In this document: positions 63,155 to 64,000 of the stretch, piece after piece | Numbering within the stretch: the first letter of the stretch is position 1 | How the letters are laid out: every line of letters begins with the position of its first letter | Origin: Dysidea avara | Lineage: Eukaryota; Porifera; Demospongiae; Dictyoceratida; Dysideidae | NCBI RefSeq assembly: GCF_963678975.1 | Contig: NC_089274.1 | Location: forward strand, 30,815,053 to 30,879,052 | Length of the DNA stretch: 64,000 nucleotides | Reading direction: 5' to 3' | Made by a program: the position numbers and the translations under genes | The notes under the pieces: model-generated | Seen by the model: the letters and a program-made list of their open reading frames with translations, nothing else | What the model was told of the DNA's origin: nothing | Database searches by the model: none

Positions 63155-63733
63155 GCTTGTTTAGTTATTATTTCTTTACAGAAATTGTAAATAAGAATGT
63201 GGTATATAGCTATAATGAAAGAATCATACAGCAAGCTAGTGTTCTACTGTTCCATGGCACCATTGCTCATTTCCAATCCACTACTTTAGTCCTTCGTGAC
63301 TATCCTTGAAATGTTAATAGTCCATACAATTAGTTATAATTTGTTCAGCATCTAGAAGTGTTTGCAATAAATTGTCTTCGCATAGAGTAGTACCATGCAG
63401 AGTATACAGTAATAGCACATGCATCAGCCTGTGATAAGTACACTCACTCCTCAAAGGTATATATATTAATAACTGTTCTTAACTTGTTGATACTTCACAC
63501 TAATAATTATTATTGTTTAGCATTAAACAAAAATAATTTATTTATCCCTTTAGTACAATGCAAAATTAATGTCTGAGTCTTTAATATAACACACATGTGC
63601 AGAGCACGTGGGATAGAAATATACTAATTGGTGTGCATTACAATTGTGGTCCTAATTGTTCAATGGTTACTGCATTGGGCTGCTCATCCGGAGGTCCATG
63701 GTACAGATCCAGTGTGGGGAACATTTAAAAAAA
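63155..63733 (+). repeat. Conserved array block 19, truncated; array end
   Basis: Identical in layout to other blocks up to 'gggaacatttaaaaaaa', then switches to unrelated sequence. The whole Ser/Leu-like segment and 3' half are missing. This is the right edge of the array. Confidence 0.9.
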
Positions 63734-64000
63734 CAATTCTGAGCTTATGTAGAGCAAGCAGCAAAATATAAATACTTTGTTTTGGTGTGCTAGATATAGG
63801 ATGGAGATGGTACAACTACTGCAAATGATGGTAAAGTACATAGCTACAATTCTTAATGATTATGCTGTAACACCTAAACAAGTATTATTATTATCAATTA
63901 TAAAAAAATAATCCAGCTGGTCCTGACAATTGTCACCCTTATGCTTCGTCTATAATGTTTAAATCACATAGTTCTACCCATGAGAACACTTTTAACAAAG
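63734..64000. other. Unique sequence right of the array; no gene seen
   Basis: AT-rich sequence beginning where the last block breaks in a poly-A tract. No frame of note. Confidence 0.5.

Larger units (their letters stand above)
50177..63733 (+). repeat. Higher-order satellite array, right half
   Basis: This continues the left array in the same orientation with the same 51-bp unit and seven more blocks, the last one truncated. Spacing is 1387, 2291, 1537, 2154, 3468 and 2137 bp. Its first bases complete exactly the unit broken at 24815, so both halves were one array before the insertion. Stretches parallel the left half: blocks at 51568 and 53859 match those at 7354 and 9647 at an offset of about 44.2 kb. 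The MITE at 56948 and block at 57550 match 11097 and 11699 at an offset of 45851. The array ends inside a poly-A tract of the last block, after which the sequence is unrelated. Confidence 0.95.

Overview
The window is eukaryotic nuclear DNA from an invertebrate animal: AT-rich, with short GT-AG introns, (TG)n microsatellites, many small inverted-repeat transposons and frequent 'agctagct' strings. I have seen that texture in demosponge assemblies such as Amphimedon, but the species is an inference. No bacterial operons, rRNA genes, intact tRNA genes or CRISPR arrays are visible.

Layout. (1) 1-24815 and 50177-63733 are two halves of one satellite array. It alternates a 51-bp minisatellite with a conserved block of about 962 bp, seen 19 times, which carries one fairly clear and one weak tRNA-like segment. 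A 6641-bp stretch of the array is duplicated in tandem almost without change. A Harbinger-like MITE sits in it four times because the array around it was amplified. (2) 24816-50176 (25361 bp) looks like one giant DNA transposon inserted in the array. It has terminal inverted repeats of about 320 bp, each holding a 101-bp palindrome, and a 4-bp ACCT target duplication. Neighbouring array units serve as empty sites. (3) 63734-64000 is unique sequence with no gene seen.

The giant element carries two spliced genes I can reconstruct: a 368-aa RING-like zinc protein (34472-35854) and a 410-aa DDE integrase with an IS3-like helix-turn-helix (41398-43851). It also holds a few weaker exon candidates, nested MITEs, a 48-bp minisatellite of about 35 copies, a 929-bp tandem repeat (2.5 copies), a 1.72-kb tandem duplication and a near-perfect palindrome over the RING gene's first exon. 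The integrase is the obvious candidate for mobilising the element. The role of the RING protein is unknown. I cannot assign the element to a named superfamily.

Most long open frames here are by-products of repeats whose unit length is a multiple of three (51 bp and 48 bp), not genes.
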